DNA of 64,000 nt from Isoptericola sp. AK164. Its GTDB lineage: Bacteria > Actinomycetota > Actinomycetes > Actinomycetales > Cellulomonadaceae. Shown in pieces: positions 7,435 to 16,198 of the stretch (position 1 is the stretch's first letter; every line of letters begins with the position of its first letter). The translations under genes and the position numbers were made by a program. The notes below the pieces were generated by a model. It worked only from the letters and a program-made list of their open reading frames with translations, did no database searches and was not told where the DNA came from. Where the stretch lies: NCBI RefSeq assembly GCF_029643425.1, contig NZ_CP119106.1:2914001-2978000 (forward strand), written 5' to 3'.

Positions 7435-9591
7435 ATGCAGATCGTGATCCCCTCTCTCCGGACCGGACGGCGACGCCCGGTCTCACCGGCCGTCGCCGTC
7501 CTGACGCTCGCCGCCGCGGTCGCCGCCCTCGGGGCGGTCGCCACCGGGCCCGCCCACGCCGTCGGCCCCGTGACCGCCGAGGCTCCGCTCTCCGAGCTCG
7601 ACGGAGACGTCACCGACGTCGCCGGCGTGCTGGACGAGACCGGTGCCGCCGCCGTGCAGAGCTCCCTGGACGAGCTCGCCACGGAGACGCCGTACCAGCT
7701 GTTCGTCGTCTACGTCGACCGGTTCGACGGTCTCGACGGCCGCGAGTGGGCGGACGCCACCGCGAACAATGCCCGGCTCGGCACCGAGGACGTCCTGCTC
7801 GCCGTCGCGACCGAGGACCGGCTGTACGGCATGAGCTGGGACAACAACATCGACCTGAGCGAGCAGCAGCTCGACGCCGTCCGCGACGCCGCCGTCGACG
7901 CGCTGCGCGCCGACGACTGGGCCGGTGCCACCGTCGCCGCCGTCGACACCCTGCTCGCCGTCACCGGGTCCGGCGGCGCCTCCAGCGGGGCCGCCGCCGG
8001 GACGGACGCCGGCGCCGACGGCGGCGGCGTCCCCGGGATCCTCGTGTGGGTCGCGATCGGCGCCGTGGTCGTCGTCGGCGGGTTCTTCCTCGTGCGCCGC
8101 GCCCGGCAGAAGGACGCCGACCTCACCCGGCGCGGGGCCGCCGCGGCGGCACGCCGACGTCGGAACGCCGCCTCCGCCGCGACGCGCCCCGGTCGGGGTC
8201 GCGCCGCGGGACCCGACCCGGAGCGCTTCGCCGGTCTCGGCCTGGAGGAGATGCGGCAGCGGGCCGGCAGCGCACTGGTGGCGGTCGACGACGCGGTCAA
8301 GACCTCCGAGCAGGAGCTCGCGTTCGCCGAGGCCGAGTTCGGCGTCGAGGAGACCCGCGAGTTCAGCGCCGCTCTGGAGGCCGCACGTCAGGAGGTCGCC
8401 GCGGCCTTCCACGCCCGCCAGGTCCTCGAGGAGACACCGGACGACACGTTCGGCGAGCACGAGGAGCTGGCGGCGATCATCACCCGCTGCGAGACCGCCG
8501 CCGCCTCCCTGGACGCCCAGACCGACGCCTTCGACGAGCTGCGGCGCATCCGGGCCCGCGCGCCGGAGATCCTCGACGACGCCGAGCGGCGCGCCGGGGA
8601 GATCACCGCGCGCATCGAGATCGCCCGTCGCACCCTCGCGGGGCTGGCCGCGACCTATCCGGCCTCGGCACTGGCCTCGATCAGCACCAACCCCGACCAG
8701 GCCGAGTCGCTGGTGGCCAACGCCCGCGAGATCGTCGCCTCCGGCCGCGAGGCGCTGCGGCGGCGCAAGCGGGCCGTCGCCGTCACCGACGCGCGGGCCG
8801 CCCAGAACGCGCTCGGCCAGGCCATGACCCTGCTCGAGTCCGTCGCAAGCGCCGGGGACGTCCTCGCCGACGCCGGCACCCGCCTCGAGACGGGGATCGC
8901 CTCCATCACCCAGGACGTCGTCGACGCCGACCGGCTGGCCCCCGGCGACGAGCGGGTCCGGTCCGCCGCCGCCGAGGCCCGCGAGGCCGCGGACCAGGCC
9001 CGGGACGCGAAGGCCGGCGGAGACCCCCTGGCCGCCCTCACCCGGCTCGCCGCGGCCGAGGCCGCCCTCGACGACGCCCTCGCCCCGTCACGGCAGCAGG
9101 CCGAGTCCGACGCCCGCGCCCGCGCCCTGCTGCGCGACGTCCTCGGGCGCACCGAGTCCCACCTGCGCTCCACGCGGGACTACATCACCACCCGGCGTGG
9201 CGCCGTCGGACCCGACGCCCGCACCCGGCTGGCCGAGGCCGACCGGCTCGTCGCCGAGGCCCGGTCGCTGCAGCGCACCGACCCGCAGGCGGCCCTGGCC
9301 GCCGCCCAGCAGGCCGAGCGCTACGGGCAGCAGGCCGCGCAGATGGCCCAGCAGGACACCACCGGGTGGGACATGCGCTACGGCAGCGGCGGGCCACGCC
9401 GGGGTGCCGACGTCGGCGGCATGATCCTCGGCGGCATCCTCATCGACTCGATGATGCGCGGCGGGCGGCGGCGAGGCCGCTTCGGCTCGACCGGCGGGTT
9501 CGGCGGCGGCTTCGGCGGCGGCTTCGGTGGCGGCGGCCGCGGTGGCTTCGGCGGAGGCTTCGGTGGCGGCGGAGCCGGAGGCCGGTTCTGA
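7435..9591 (+). CDS. TPM-domain membrane protein with coiled-coil body and glycine-rich tail
   Basis: A 718-residue protein. The ATG at 7435 starts a signal-like segment (VAVLTLAAAVAALGAVATGPAHA). Residues about 45-165 are a TPM domain (VTDVAGVLDETGAAAV, YQLFVVYVDRFDGLDGREWA, NARLGTEDVLLAVATEDR), which is extracytoplasmic in known proteins. A single membrane helix follows (ILVWVAIGAVVVVGGFFLV, about 200-220), then about 400 residues of charged Ala-rich coiled coil and a tail of repeated GGFGGGFGG. The topology puts the coiled coil in the cytoplasm. The PspA gene begins 79 bp downstream, so the two probably act together at the membrane. The exact role is not established. Confidence 0.88.
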   Translation: MQIVIPSLRTGRRRPVSPAVAVLTLAAAVAALGAVATGPAHAVGPVTAEAPLSELDGDVTDVAGVLDETGAAAVQSSLDELATETPYQLFVVYVDRFDGLDGREWADATANNARLGTEDVLLAVATEDRLYGMSWDNNIDLSEQQLDAVRDAAVDALRADDWAGATVAAVDTLLAVTGSGGASSGAAAGTDAGADGGGVPGILVWVAIGAVVVVGGFFLVRRARQKDADLTRRGAAAAARRRRNAASAATRPGRGRAAGPDPERFAGLGLEEMRQRAGSALVAVDDAVKTSEQELAFAEAEFGVEETREFSAALEAARQEVAAAFHARQVLEETPDDTFGEHEELAAIITRCETAAASLDAQTDAFDELRRIRARAPEILDDAERRAGEITARIEIARRTLAGLAATYPASALASISTNPDQAESLVANAREIVASGREALRRRKRAVAVTDARAAQNALGQAMTLLESVASAGDVLADAGTRLETGIASITQDVVDADRLAPGDERVRSAAAEAREAADQARDAKAGGDPLAALTRLAAAEAALDDALAPSRQQAESDARARALLRDVLGRTESHLRSTRDYITTRRGAVGPDARTRLAEADRLVAEARSLQRTDPQAALAAAQQAERYGQQAAQMAQQDTTGWDMRYGSGGPRRGADVGGMILGGILIDSMMRGGRRRGRFGSTGGFGGGFGGGFGGGGRGGFGGGFGGGGAGGRF

Positions 9592-9670
9592 TCCCCGGCC
9601 GTCGGGAACGTCCGGGGCACCGCCGTCGTCGGACGTAGTGACGGGCAACTTGGCACCAGAAAGGCACCTC

Positions 9671-10411
9671 ATGAACCAGAAGCAGAGCATCCTCGGCCGG
9701 ATCGGCCAGCTCGCGAAGGCGAACATCAACGCGCTCATCGACCGCGCCGAGGACCCGCAGAAGATGCTCGACCAGCTCATCCGCGACTACACGAACAACA
9801 TCGCCGAGGCCGAGCAGGCGATCGCCCAGACCATCGGCAACCTGCGCATGGCCGAGCAGGACTACCACGAGGACACCCAGTCGGTGCAGGAGTGGGGCGC
9901 CAAGGCGCTGGCGGCCTCGCGCAAGGCCGACGAGCGGCGTGCGGCCGGCGACACCCCGAACGCCGACAAGTTCGACCAGCTCGCGAAGATCGCGCTGCGC
10001 AAGCAGCTCGACGCCGAGAACGAGGTCACCACCGCCCGGCCGATGATCGAGCAGCAGCGGGTCACGGTCGAGAAGCTCAAGACCGGCCTGGCGCAGATGA
10101 AGGACAAGCTGGTCGACCTCAAGTCCAAGCGCGACCAGCTCGTCGCGCGGCAGAAGGCGGCCGAGGCGCAGCAGACCGTGCAGGGTGCGATCAGCTCGAT
10201 CAACGTCATGGACCCGACCAGCGAGCTCAACCGCTTCGAGGAGGCCGTCCGGCGCGAGGAGGCGCAGGCCATGGGGCAGGCGGAGATCGCGGCGTCGTCG
10301 CTGGACTCGCAGTTCGCCGAGCTGGAGGGGTCGATGGAGGACCTCGAGCTCGAGGCCCGGCTCGCGGCCCTGAAGTCCGGGTCCCCGCAGCCGGGACAGA
10401 TCGAGTCCTGA
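9671..10411 (+). CDS. pspA: PspA/IM30 family membrane-stress protein
   Basis: A 246-residue PspA/IM30 (ESCRT-III-like) protein. The start is set by an AAAGG site 6 bp before the ATG. The opening SILGRIGQLAKANINALIDRAEDPQKMLDQLIRDY is the conserved amphipathic and first helical segment, followed by long coiled-coil helices to about residue 225. Family members polymerise on the inner membrane face to limit damage. It follows the TPM-domain gene and likely shares its transcript; the TPM protein's cytoplasmic coiled coil is a plausible partner. No PspF-type regulator is present. The gene ends 29 bp before a 20-bp-period repeat array. Confidence 0.93.
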   Translation: MNQKQSILGRIGQLAKANINALIDRAEDPQKMLDQLIRDYTNNIAEAEQAIAQTIGNLRMAEQDYHEDTQSVQEWGAKALAASRKADERRAAGDTPNADKFDQLAKIALRKQLDAENEVTTARPMIEQQRVTVEKLKTGLAQMKDKLVDLKSKRDQLVARQKAAEAQQTVQGAISSINVMDPTSELNRFEEAVRREEAQAMGQAEIAASSLDSQFAELEGSMEDLELEARLAALKSGSPQPGQIES

Positions 10412-10440
10412 GGCGCTGGTGCACCCGCCCCGATCCCCGC

Positions 10441-10710
10441 GAGGTAGGCATCTCCTCGCCCAGGTAGGCAACCTCCCGGCGAGGTAGGCAACTCCTCGCC
10501 CAGGTAGGCAACCTCCCGGCGAGGTAGGCAACTCCTCGCCCAGGTAGGCAACCTCCCGGCGAGGTAGGCAACTCCTCGCCCAGGTAGGCAACCTTCTGGC
10601 GAGGTAGAGCGCGGCGACCTTGCCTACCTCACGAGCGAATGGCCTACCTCGCGGGTAAGTCGCCTACCTCGCGGGGAACGTGCCTACCTCGGCGGAAAGT
10701 TGCCTACCTC
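10441..10710. repeat. 3'-end array 1 of family G (GAGGTAGGCAAC, 20-bp period), two-way
   Basis: This fills the 310-bp gap between pspA and the convergent amidotransferase gene. Forward units begin at 10441, 10461, 10481, 10501, 10521, 10541, 10561 and 10581, with a decayed one at 10601. Reverse units (core GCCTACCTC) begin at 10621, 10641, 10661, 10681 and 10701. The 20-bp step never slips, even across the switch. Forward units alternate between GAGGTAGGCAACTCCTCGCC and CAGGTAGGCAACCTCCCGGC, giving a 40-bp super-repeat. In the forward half GGCGAGG and CCTCGCC flank a TAGGCAACT loop, so each pair of units can form local hairpins in RNA, and the two halves can pair with each other. Confidence 0.95.
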
Positions 10711-10721
10711 GCGGGAGGGCG

Positions 10722-11573
10722 TCAGGCGGCCTCGGCGTCGGTCGGCGTCTCGACGGCCCGCTCGTCCTCGTGCCCGACGTCGTCGCCCGCGTCGTCTGCC
10801 CGCGCGTCGGCGCCCCGTCCGACGCCGGCGGCCACCTGGCCCAGGAACGCCTCGGCCAGCATCGCCCCCGAGCGCGCGAGCTCGACGTCGTGCTCGACCA
10901 TCTGCGCGTGCACGGCAGCCGTCTCCACGTCGACGTGCGCGAGCGCCCAGCGCACCGCCGTCGTCGGGCCGGCCTCGGGGTGGAACTGCACGCCGAGCGC
11001 CGACCCCCACCGGAACGCCTGGTAGGGGTACATCTCCGACCACGCCAGCCACTGCGCGTCCTGCGGCGGCTCGATCACGGCGTCGGCGTGCATCTGCACG
11101 AACGACGTCGCGGCGCCCCGACCGTCGAGGTCCTCGGTGTCCTCGGCGCCGGCGGCCCGCGCGAGCGGGGCGACGACGGGGTCGGCGAGGGCCTCGGTGC
11201 GCCAGTAGACGGGGACGACGCCGGCCTCGCGCCCGGGCGGGGCGGCCACGGTCACGGTGCCCCCGCCGGCCACGGCCAGGAGCTGCGCCCCGAGGCAGAC
11301 CCCGAGAGTGGGCAGGTCGGCGGCGACGGCCTCGGCCAGGAGCGACCGGACGCCGGGCAGCCAGGGGGCCTCGTCGTCGGCGTAGGCGTTCATCTGGCCG
11401 CCCAGCACCACGAGACCGTCGCCGCACTCGGCGAGCGTCGGGACGGGCTCGCCGGCGAACAGCCGGACCACGCGGGTGTCGCCGAGCGCCGACCGCCACC
11501 GGTCGACGGGGACGTCGGAGCTGTGCTGCAGGACGGTGACTCGAGGCACCGCGGAGAACTCGAACTCGGACAC
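10722..11573 (-). CDS. Class I glutamine amidotransferase-like protein
   Basis: A 283-residue protein of the type 1 glutamine amidotransferase fold (GATase). The nucleophile elbow is LGVCLGAQLLAVAGGG (Cys near residue 94) and the His-Glu pair is in VQFHPEA (about 197-199), so the catalytic triad looks complete. GLVVLGGQMNAYADDEAPWLPGV is typical of stand-alone GMP-synthase-like amidotransferases of unknown acceptor. The last ~60 residues are charged and Ala-rich. The GTG at 11573 is used; a second GTG at 11549 is possible and no clear ribosome-binding site separates them. Its 3' end faces the reverse half of repeat array 1. Confidence 0.85.
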   Translation of the reverse strand: MSEFEFSAVPRVTVLQHSSDVPVDRWRSALGDTRVVRLFAGEPVPTLAECGDGLVVLGGQMNAYADDEAPWLPGVRSLLAEAVAADLPTLGVCLGAQLLAVAGGGTVTVAAPPGREAGVVPVYWRTEALADPVVAPLARAAGAEDTEDLDGRGAATSFVQMHADAVIEPPQDAQWLAWSEMYPYQAFRWGSALGVQFHPEAGPTTAVRWALAHVDVETAAVHAQMVEHDVELARSGAMLAEAFLGQVAAGVGRGADARADDAGDDVGHEDERAVETPTDAEAA

Positions 11574-11643
11574 GAGCGACGAGACTACTCCGCACGCGCC
11601 CGTCGGTCACCCCCCGTCACGCCCCCGCGCGTACGCTGTGCCC

Positions 11644-12246
11644 ATGGCCTCCCCCTTCTCCGAGCCGACCACCGTGCCGGCGCGCGGCACCGCGCGCACC
11701 ACCTACCTGCTGGTGGACGGCGAGAACATCGACGCCACCCTCGGCATGAACGTCCTCAACCGTCGTCCGAACCCCGAGGAGCGGCCCCGCTGGGACCGGA
11801 TCACCGGGTTCGCCCAGCGCGTCTGGGGGCAGGACGTCGTCCCCCTGTTCTTCCTCAACGCCACCAACGGCCAGATGCCGATGTCGTTCGTCCAGGCGCT
11901 GCTGGCGATGGGCTACCGTCCGATCCCGCTGGCCGCCAGCGGGGACGAGAAGGTCGTCGACGTCGGTATCCAGCGCACCCTGGAGGCCATCGCCGACCGC
12001 GACGCGGACGTGCTGCTGGCCAGCCACGACGGCGACTTCCTGCCGCAGATCGAGCGGCTCCTCGACGAGGACCGGCGGGTCGGCCTGCTGGCGTTCCGCG
12101 AGTTCGTCAACATGCAGCTCGCGGGGCTGACCACCTCCGGCCTGGAGATCTTCGACCTGGAGGGCGACGTGGACGCGTTCACGAGCCCGCTGCCGCGTGT
12201 GCGGATCATCCCGATCGACGAGTTCGACCCGCTGCGCTTCCTCTGA
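11644..12246 (+). CDS. NYN-domain (LabA/DUF88-like) protein, putative RNase
   Basis: A 200-residue protein with the NYN/PIN-like nuclease fold: acidic motifs YLLVDGENIDATLG near the N-terminus, SGDEKVVDVGIQRTL in the middle and LLASHDGDFLPQI after it, which together would bind the metal ion. FREFVNMQL and EIFDLEGDVDAF form the C-terminal part. Members of the family cut or process RNA, but the target is unknown here. The ATG lies 10 bp after a TACGCT -10-like box with no ribosome-binding site, which suggests a leaderless transcript; an in-frame GTG six bases upstream is an alternative. It converges with the membrane protein gene at 12335. Confidence 0.85.
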   Translation: MASPFSEPTTVPARGTARTTYLLVDGENIDATLGMNVLNRRPNPEERPRWDRITGFAQRVWGQDVVPLFFLNATNGQMPMSFVQALLAMGYRPIPLAASGDEKVVDVGIQRTLEAIADRDADVLLASHDGDFLPQIERLLDEDRRVGLLAFREFVNMQLAGLTTSGLEIFDLEGDVDAFTSPLPRVRIIPIDEFDPLRFL

Positions 12247-12334
12247 CCGGCGTCCGACCGGACCCGCGGCCCCCCGGGCCGCCCTTGTCCCCCGGGCCGC
12301 CCAGGTCCCCCGGACCGGGGGCCGCGTCGTCGCG

Positions 12335-13726
12335 CTACGCGACGTCGGCGGGCACGTCCCGCCGGCGCTCGCCGGGCAGCGCCGCGGACCGCTGGGCGAT
12401 CGTGATCGCCCACAGCGCCGCGATCGCGCCCAGGACGGTCAGCACGAGCACCACCCACAGGAAGCCGGTCAGGACCACGACGAGGACGGCCGCGACCAGC
12501 ACGGCGACGCGCAGCGCGTCGGCGTGCGCGCCGACCCAGCGGGCGAGCCGGCCGTCCTGGGCGGTGACCGTGGCCACCCACGGCCAGCGGCGGCCCGCAG
12601 CGACCAGCCAGCGCGGACGACCGAGCAGCACGCCGACCACGACGGTCACGACCGCGACGACACCCACGAGCCAGAAGATCTCGTGGATCTCCCCCGCGAC
12701 GGCCTCGTAGAGGGTGGTCGCGACCCGCTCGCCGTCCGCAGTGCGCGCCACGTCCACCACCAGGGTGCGCAGCTGGGCGACGAGCGCCGTGACCACGACG
12801 ACGCCGGCGAGCACCCCGAGGGCGAGCTGGACGGCGCCGCGGCGCCGGTCCGGCGCGACCCACACCGTGGCCACGATCGCCAGCACCGTCAGCGCCACCA
12901 GCGCCCACACGGCCCGGTCCACGAGCGTCACCGCGCCCTGGACCCCGTCGAAGGTCTCCCGGTCCATCAGCTCCACCTGGCCGAAGCCCTCGGGGAGCTG
13001 CCGGCCGAGCGCCTCGACGAGCTGCTCCCGCGCCTCCGGCGCCCGCTCGGACACCGCGTCCGGCACGGGGATGTCGCCGACGACGGCCCCCGCCTCCCCG
13101 AGCGACTCGCGCAGCGCGTCGGCGACCAACGGCAGCGTGTTGAGCATGACCGCGTCGTCGGTCAGGTAGACGTTCGGTCGTTCGTCGACGTCGGCCCGGG
13201 CCACGGCGACCACCCCGGCGTGCGCACGCTCGACGAGCTGCGGCACCCGGTCCGCGACGGCGTCGGAGGTGAGGGCGCGGTCCACGGCGGAGTCGACCCG
13301 CTCCTCGAGCGGTTCGACGATCAACGGGGTCAGGGCGGCGAGCGACGGCCGCTCGACCTGCCCGCCCAGCGCCTCCAGCAGCGGACCGGGTTCGACGTCG
13401 ACACGGGCCGCCAGGGCTGCCACGAGCGCGGCGTCGAGCTGGTCGAGACGCTCCGCGACCCGGGTGTCGAGGTCGAGCGCGAGCAGCACCTCGTCGGAGA
13501 CGGTGTCGGCCAGGGCGTCGTAGAACGCCGGGTCGTCGAGGGCGGGCTCGACGGTGTCCATGAACTGGTCGGTGTCGAGCACCGTGCGGTGGGCCCACAG
13601 GGCGAGGCAGGAAGCCACCACCAGCAACGTGGTGATCACGACCATCGAGCCGGCGACCCAGCGGCGGACGACGGGTCCGCGGCCGACGGGACGGACGGGC
13701 TGCTCGGGCGGGGACTGCTGGGTCAC
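12335..13726 (-). CDS. Polytopic membrane protein of unknown function
   Basis: A 463-residue protein that I do not recognise. The GTG at 13726 is chosen because GGGAGGA lies 8 bp before it. One membrane helix lies at about residues 25-47 (SMVVITTLLVVASCLALWA). An Ala/Asp/Glu-rich extracytoplasmic region of about 230 residues follows, with repeated short helices (DTDQFMDTVEPALDD, SDAVADRVPQLV). Four or five further membrane helices lie between about 280 and 445, including a closely spaced pair near the end. The gene is divergent from a two-component regulator gene, sharing a 132-bp intergenic region, so it may be a target or signal input of that system. No enzymatic motif is visible. Confidence 0.8.
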   Translation of the reverse strand: MTQQSPPEQPVRPVGRGPVVRRWVAGSMVVITTLLVVASCLALWAHRTVLDTDQFMDTVEPALDDPAFYDALADTVSDEVLLALDLDTRVAERLDQLDAALVAALAARVDVEPGPLLEALGGQVERPSLAALTPLIVEPLEERVDSAVDRALTSDAVADRVPQLVERAHAGVVAVARADVDERPNVYLTDDAVMLNTLPLVADALRESLGEAGAVVGDIPVPDAVSERAPEAREQLVEALGRQLPEGFGQVELMDRETFDGVQGAVTLVDRAVWALVALTVLAIVATVWVAPDRRRGAVQLALGVLAGVVVVTALVAQLRTLVVDVARTADGERVATTLYEAVAGEIHEIFWLVGVVAVVTVVVGVLLGRPRWLVAAGRRWPWVATVTAQDGRLARWVGAHADALRVAVLVAAVLVVVLTGFLWVVLVLTVLGAIAALWAITIAQRSAALPGERRRDVPADVA

Positions 13727-13858
13727 GAGGGTGTCCTCCCTGGTGGTGGCTGCCGGGACGAGCCTACCGACGTCGGGCACCGTGCGGCGCGCGCTGCCCG
13801 CACCGCGGACCGGGCCGGCGTTCAGGAAACTTCCAGCCCCACGGCGCACACTGGAGAC

Positions 13859-14605
13859 ATGGCCACCACCGACGCCAACGCACCCGAGGCACGCCTCGTC
13901 GTCGTCGACGACGAGCCCAACATCCGCGAGCTGCTGTCCACCTCGCTGCGCTTCGCCGGCTTCGAGGTGCACGCCGCCGAGGACGGGGCCGGTGCGTTGC
14001 AGCTGGTGCGGGACACCGAGCCGGACCTGGTGGTGCTCGACGTGATGCTGCCCGACATGGACGGGTTCACCGTCACCCGACGCATGCGCGCCACCGGACG
14101 GCACACCCCGGTGCTGTTCCTGACCGCGCGCGACGACACCCAGGACAAGGTCCAGGGGCTGACGGTCGGCGGCGACGACTACGTGACCAAGCCGTTCAGC
14201 CTCGAGGAGGTCGTGGCGCGCATCCGTGCCGTCCTGCGCCGCACGGCCGGCGGCGAGCCCGAGGACGACGCCGTGCTGCGCGTGGGGGACCTGGAGCTCG
14301 ACGAGGACTCCCACGAGGTGCACCGTGCCGGGGTCGAGATCGACCTCTCCCCCACCGAGTTCAAGCTGCTGCGCTACCTCATGCTCAACGCCGGCCGGGT
14401 GCTGTCCAAGGCGCAGATCCTCGACCACGTCTGGCAGTACGACTGGGGCGGGGACGCCAACATCGTCGAGTCCTACATCTCGTACCTGCGCCGCAAGATC
14501 GACCACGTGACGGTCCCGGGACCCGACGGCGCCGACGTCGACCTCCCGGCCCTCATCCACACCAAGCGGGGCGTGGGCTACCTGCTGCGGACCCCGCCGC
14601 GATGA
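13859..14605 (+). CDS. OmpR-family response regulator
   Basis: A 248-residue two-component response regulator. The receiver domain spans about residues 13-125, with acidic pair VVDDEPN, the phospho-acceptor Asp in VVLDVMLPDMDG, the Thr in LFLTARDD and the Lys in YVTKPFS. The winged-helix DNA-binding domain follows (LSPTEFKLLRYLMLNAGRV, IVESYISYLRRKID, LIHTKRGVGYLLR). It overlaps the histidine kinase start by 4 bp, so the two are coupled. It resembles the MtrA/PhoP/TcrX group but cannot be placed more precisely. The divergent membrane protein gene is the most obvious nearby candidate target. Confidence 0.93.
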   Translation: MATTDANAPEARLVVVDDEPNIRELLSTSLRFAGFEVHAAEDGAGALQLVRDTEPDLVVLDVMLPDMDGFTVTRRMRATGRHTPVLFLTARDDTQDKVQGLTVGGDDYVTKPFSLEEVVARIRAVLRRTAGGEPEDDAVLRVGDLELDEDSHEVHRAGVEIDLSPTEFKLLRYLMLNAGRVLSKAQILDHVWQYDWGGDANIVESYISYLRRKIDHVTVPGPDGADVDLPALIHTKRGVGYLLRTPPR

Positions 14606-16095
14606 CGGACCCGCGTCCCGACGGCGAGCGCCGCTGGAGCTGGGTCGCGCGCACGCCCCTGCGCGTCCGTCTGGTGGCGATCATCGTCCTGCTGCTCGGC
14701 GCCGGGCTCGTGCTGGCCGGGCTGACGACCCGGACGGTGGTGTCGAACTACCTCGTCGACGAGCTGGACAACCAGCTCACCCAGTCCGCCCAGAGCGTGG
14801 CGCGCCTGACGACGCTGAACCCGGCCGAGGGCGGCCAGCGCATCCCCAGCGACTACGCGGTGACGCTGCGCAGCTGCAACGGGCTCGACGGCGGCCCGGT
14901 GGGCTGGGAGGAGACCCTCGACCGCTTCGGCGAACCGGAGATCCCCGACGAGTCGCTGGACACCGTCGTGGCCCGCGGGATCAAGCCGTTCACGGTGGGC
15001 TCCTCCGGCGGCGGCGACCCGTCCCAGTGGCGCGTCGTGTCGATCCCGTGCAGCCCGTTCCGCGGCGCGGAGGTGCAGGGCGCCGCCTACGTCGCGCTGC
15101 CGATGGCGGACGTCGAGGAGACGAGCGAGTACCTGGGCCGTTCGCTGCTGTGGATCGGTCTCGGCATCGTGCTGCTCGGCGGGGCCCTGGCGCTGTGGCT
15201 GGTGCAGCGCGCCTTCCGGCCGCTGCGCCGCATCGAGGCGACGGCGGCCGCGATCGCCGAGGGCGACCTGTCGCAGCGCGTGCCGGAGGACCAGCCCGCC
15301 AGCACCGAGGTCGGGTCGCTCTCGCTGTCGTTGAACGCGATGCTCACCCAGATCGAGGCGGCGTTCGCCGCCCAGGAGGCCTCGGAGCAGCGCATGCGTC
15401 GGTTCGTCTCGGACGCCAGCCACGAGCTGCGCACGCCGCTGGCCACGGTCAAGGGGTACGGCGAGCTCTACCGGATGGGCGCCCTGGACTCGCCCGACAA
15501 GGTCGAGGACACCATGGGCCGGATCGAGGACTCGGCACGCCGGATGGGCTCGCTGGTGAACGACCTGCTGGTGCTCGCCCGGCTGGACGAGGGCCGTCCG
15601 CTGCGCCGGGAGCCCGTGGACCTGGCCGCCCTGGCCCGGGACACCGCCCAGGACCTGCACGCCCTGGACCCGGGACGCACCGTCCACGTGACCGGACTGC
15701 GGCCCGGCGAGCCCCCGCCGTCGTCCCTGCCGGTCACGGGTGACGCCGACCGGCTGCGGCAGGTGCTGACCAACCTGGTGGGCAACGTCGCCCGGCACAC
15801 GCCGGCCGGCTCGCCGGCGGAGCTGGCCGTGGGCACGTCGCCCGAGGGCGACGCCGTGGTCGAGGTCCGCGACCACGGACCGGGGGTCTCCGCGGAGCAG
15901 GCGGACAAGATCTTCGAACGGTTCTACCGGGCGGACTCCTCGCGCAACCGGGAGTCCGGGGGCTCGGGCCTCGGCCTGGCGATCGTGGCCGCGATCCTGG
16001 GGGCCCACGGCGGCAGCACCTCGGTGCACGAGACGCCCGGCGGCGGTCTGACCGTGCGGGTTCAGCTTCCGCGCGCGGGCGGCTACGATGCGTGA
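14602..16095 (+). CDS. Two-component sensor histidine kinase
   Basis: A 497-residue membrane kinase, partner of the preceding regulator (ATGA overlap). Two membrane helices, at about 30-50 and 180-200, enclose a sensor loop of roughly 130 residues. A HAMP domain follows (RAFRPLRRIEATAAAIAEGDLSQRV), then the H-box SDASHELRTPLATVKGYGEL, and an ATPase domain with LTNLVGNVARHTP (N-box), VEVRDHGPGVS (G1), FERFYRADSS and SGGSGLGLAIV (G2). It autophosphorylates on the H-box His and passes phosphate to the regulator. The sensed signal cannot be deduced from the loop. All catalytic motifs are intact. Confidence 0.93.
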   Translation: MTDPRPDGERRWSWVARTPLRVRLVAIIVLLLGAGLVLAGLTTRTVVSNYLVDELDNQLTQSAQSVARLTTLNPAEGGQRIPSDYAVTLRSCNGLDGGPVGWEETLDRFGEPEIPDESLDTVVARGIKPFTVGSSGGGDPSQWRVVSIPCSPFRGAEVQGAAYVALPMADVEETSEYLGRSLLWIGLGIVLLGGALALWLVQRAFRPLRRIEATAAAIAEGDLSQRVPEDQPASTEVGSLSLSLNAMLTQIEAAFAAQEASEQRMRRFVSDASHELRTPLATVKGYGELYRMGALDSPDKVEDTMGRIEDSARRMGSLVNDLLVLARLDEGRPLRREPVDLAALARDTAQDLHALDPGRTVHVTGLRPGEPPPSSLPVTGDADRLRQVLTNLVGNVARHTPAGSPAELAVGTSPEGDAVVEVRDHGPGVSAEQADKIFERFYRADSSRNRESGGSGLGLAIVAAILGAHGGSTSVHETPGGGLTVRVQLPRAGGYDA

Positions 16096-16198
16096 CGGCC
16101 TGGTTCCGGGTCGCCCGACGGCAACGTCGGCGGGGCGGCGTAATCTGGAACTACGGCTGGTCACAACATCCGGCCCCTAGGTGAAGGTCTTGATAGCG

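Noticed and set aside
10441-10710. Regular short repeats resembling a CRISPR array
   Set aside because: The spacers are only 8 bp and are themselves repeated, the units flip orientation, and no cas genes are present in the window.
12248-12325. Hairpin and repeated CCCCCGGGCCGCCC between the NYN gene and the membrane protein gene
   Set aside because: The stem is short (about 6-7 bp) and the sequence is simple GC-rich repetition; too weak to call a terminator, though its convergent position is suitable.
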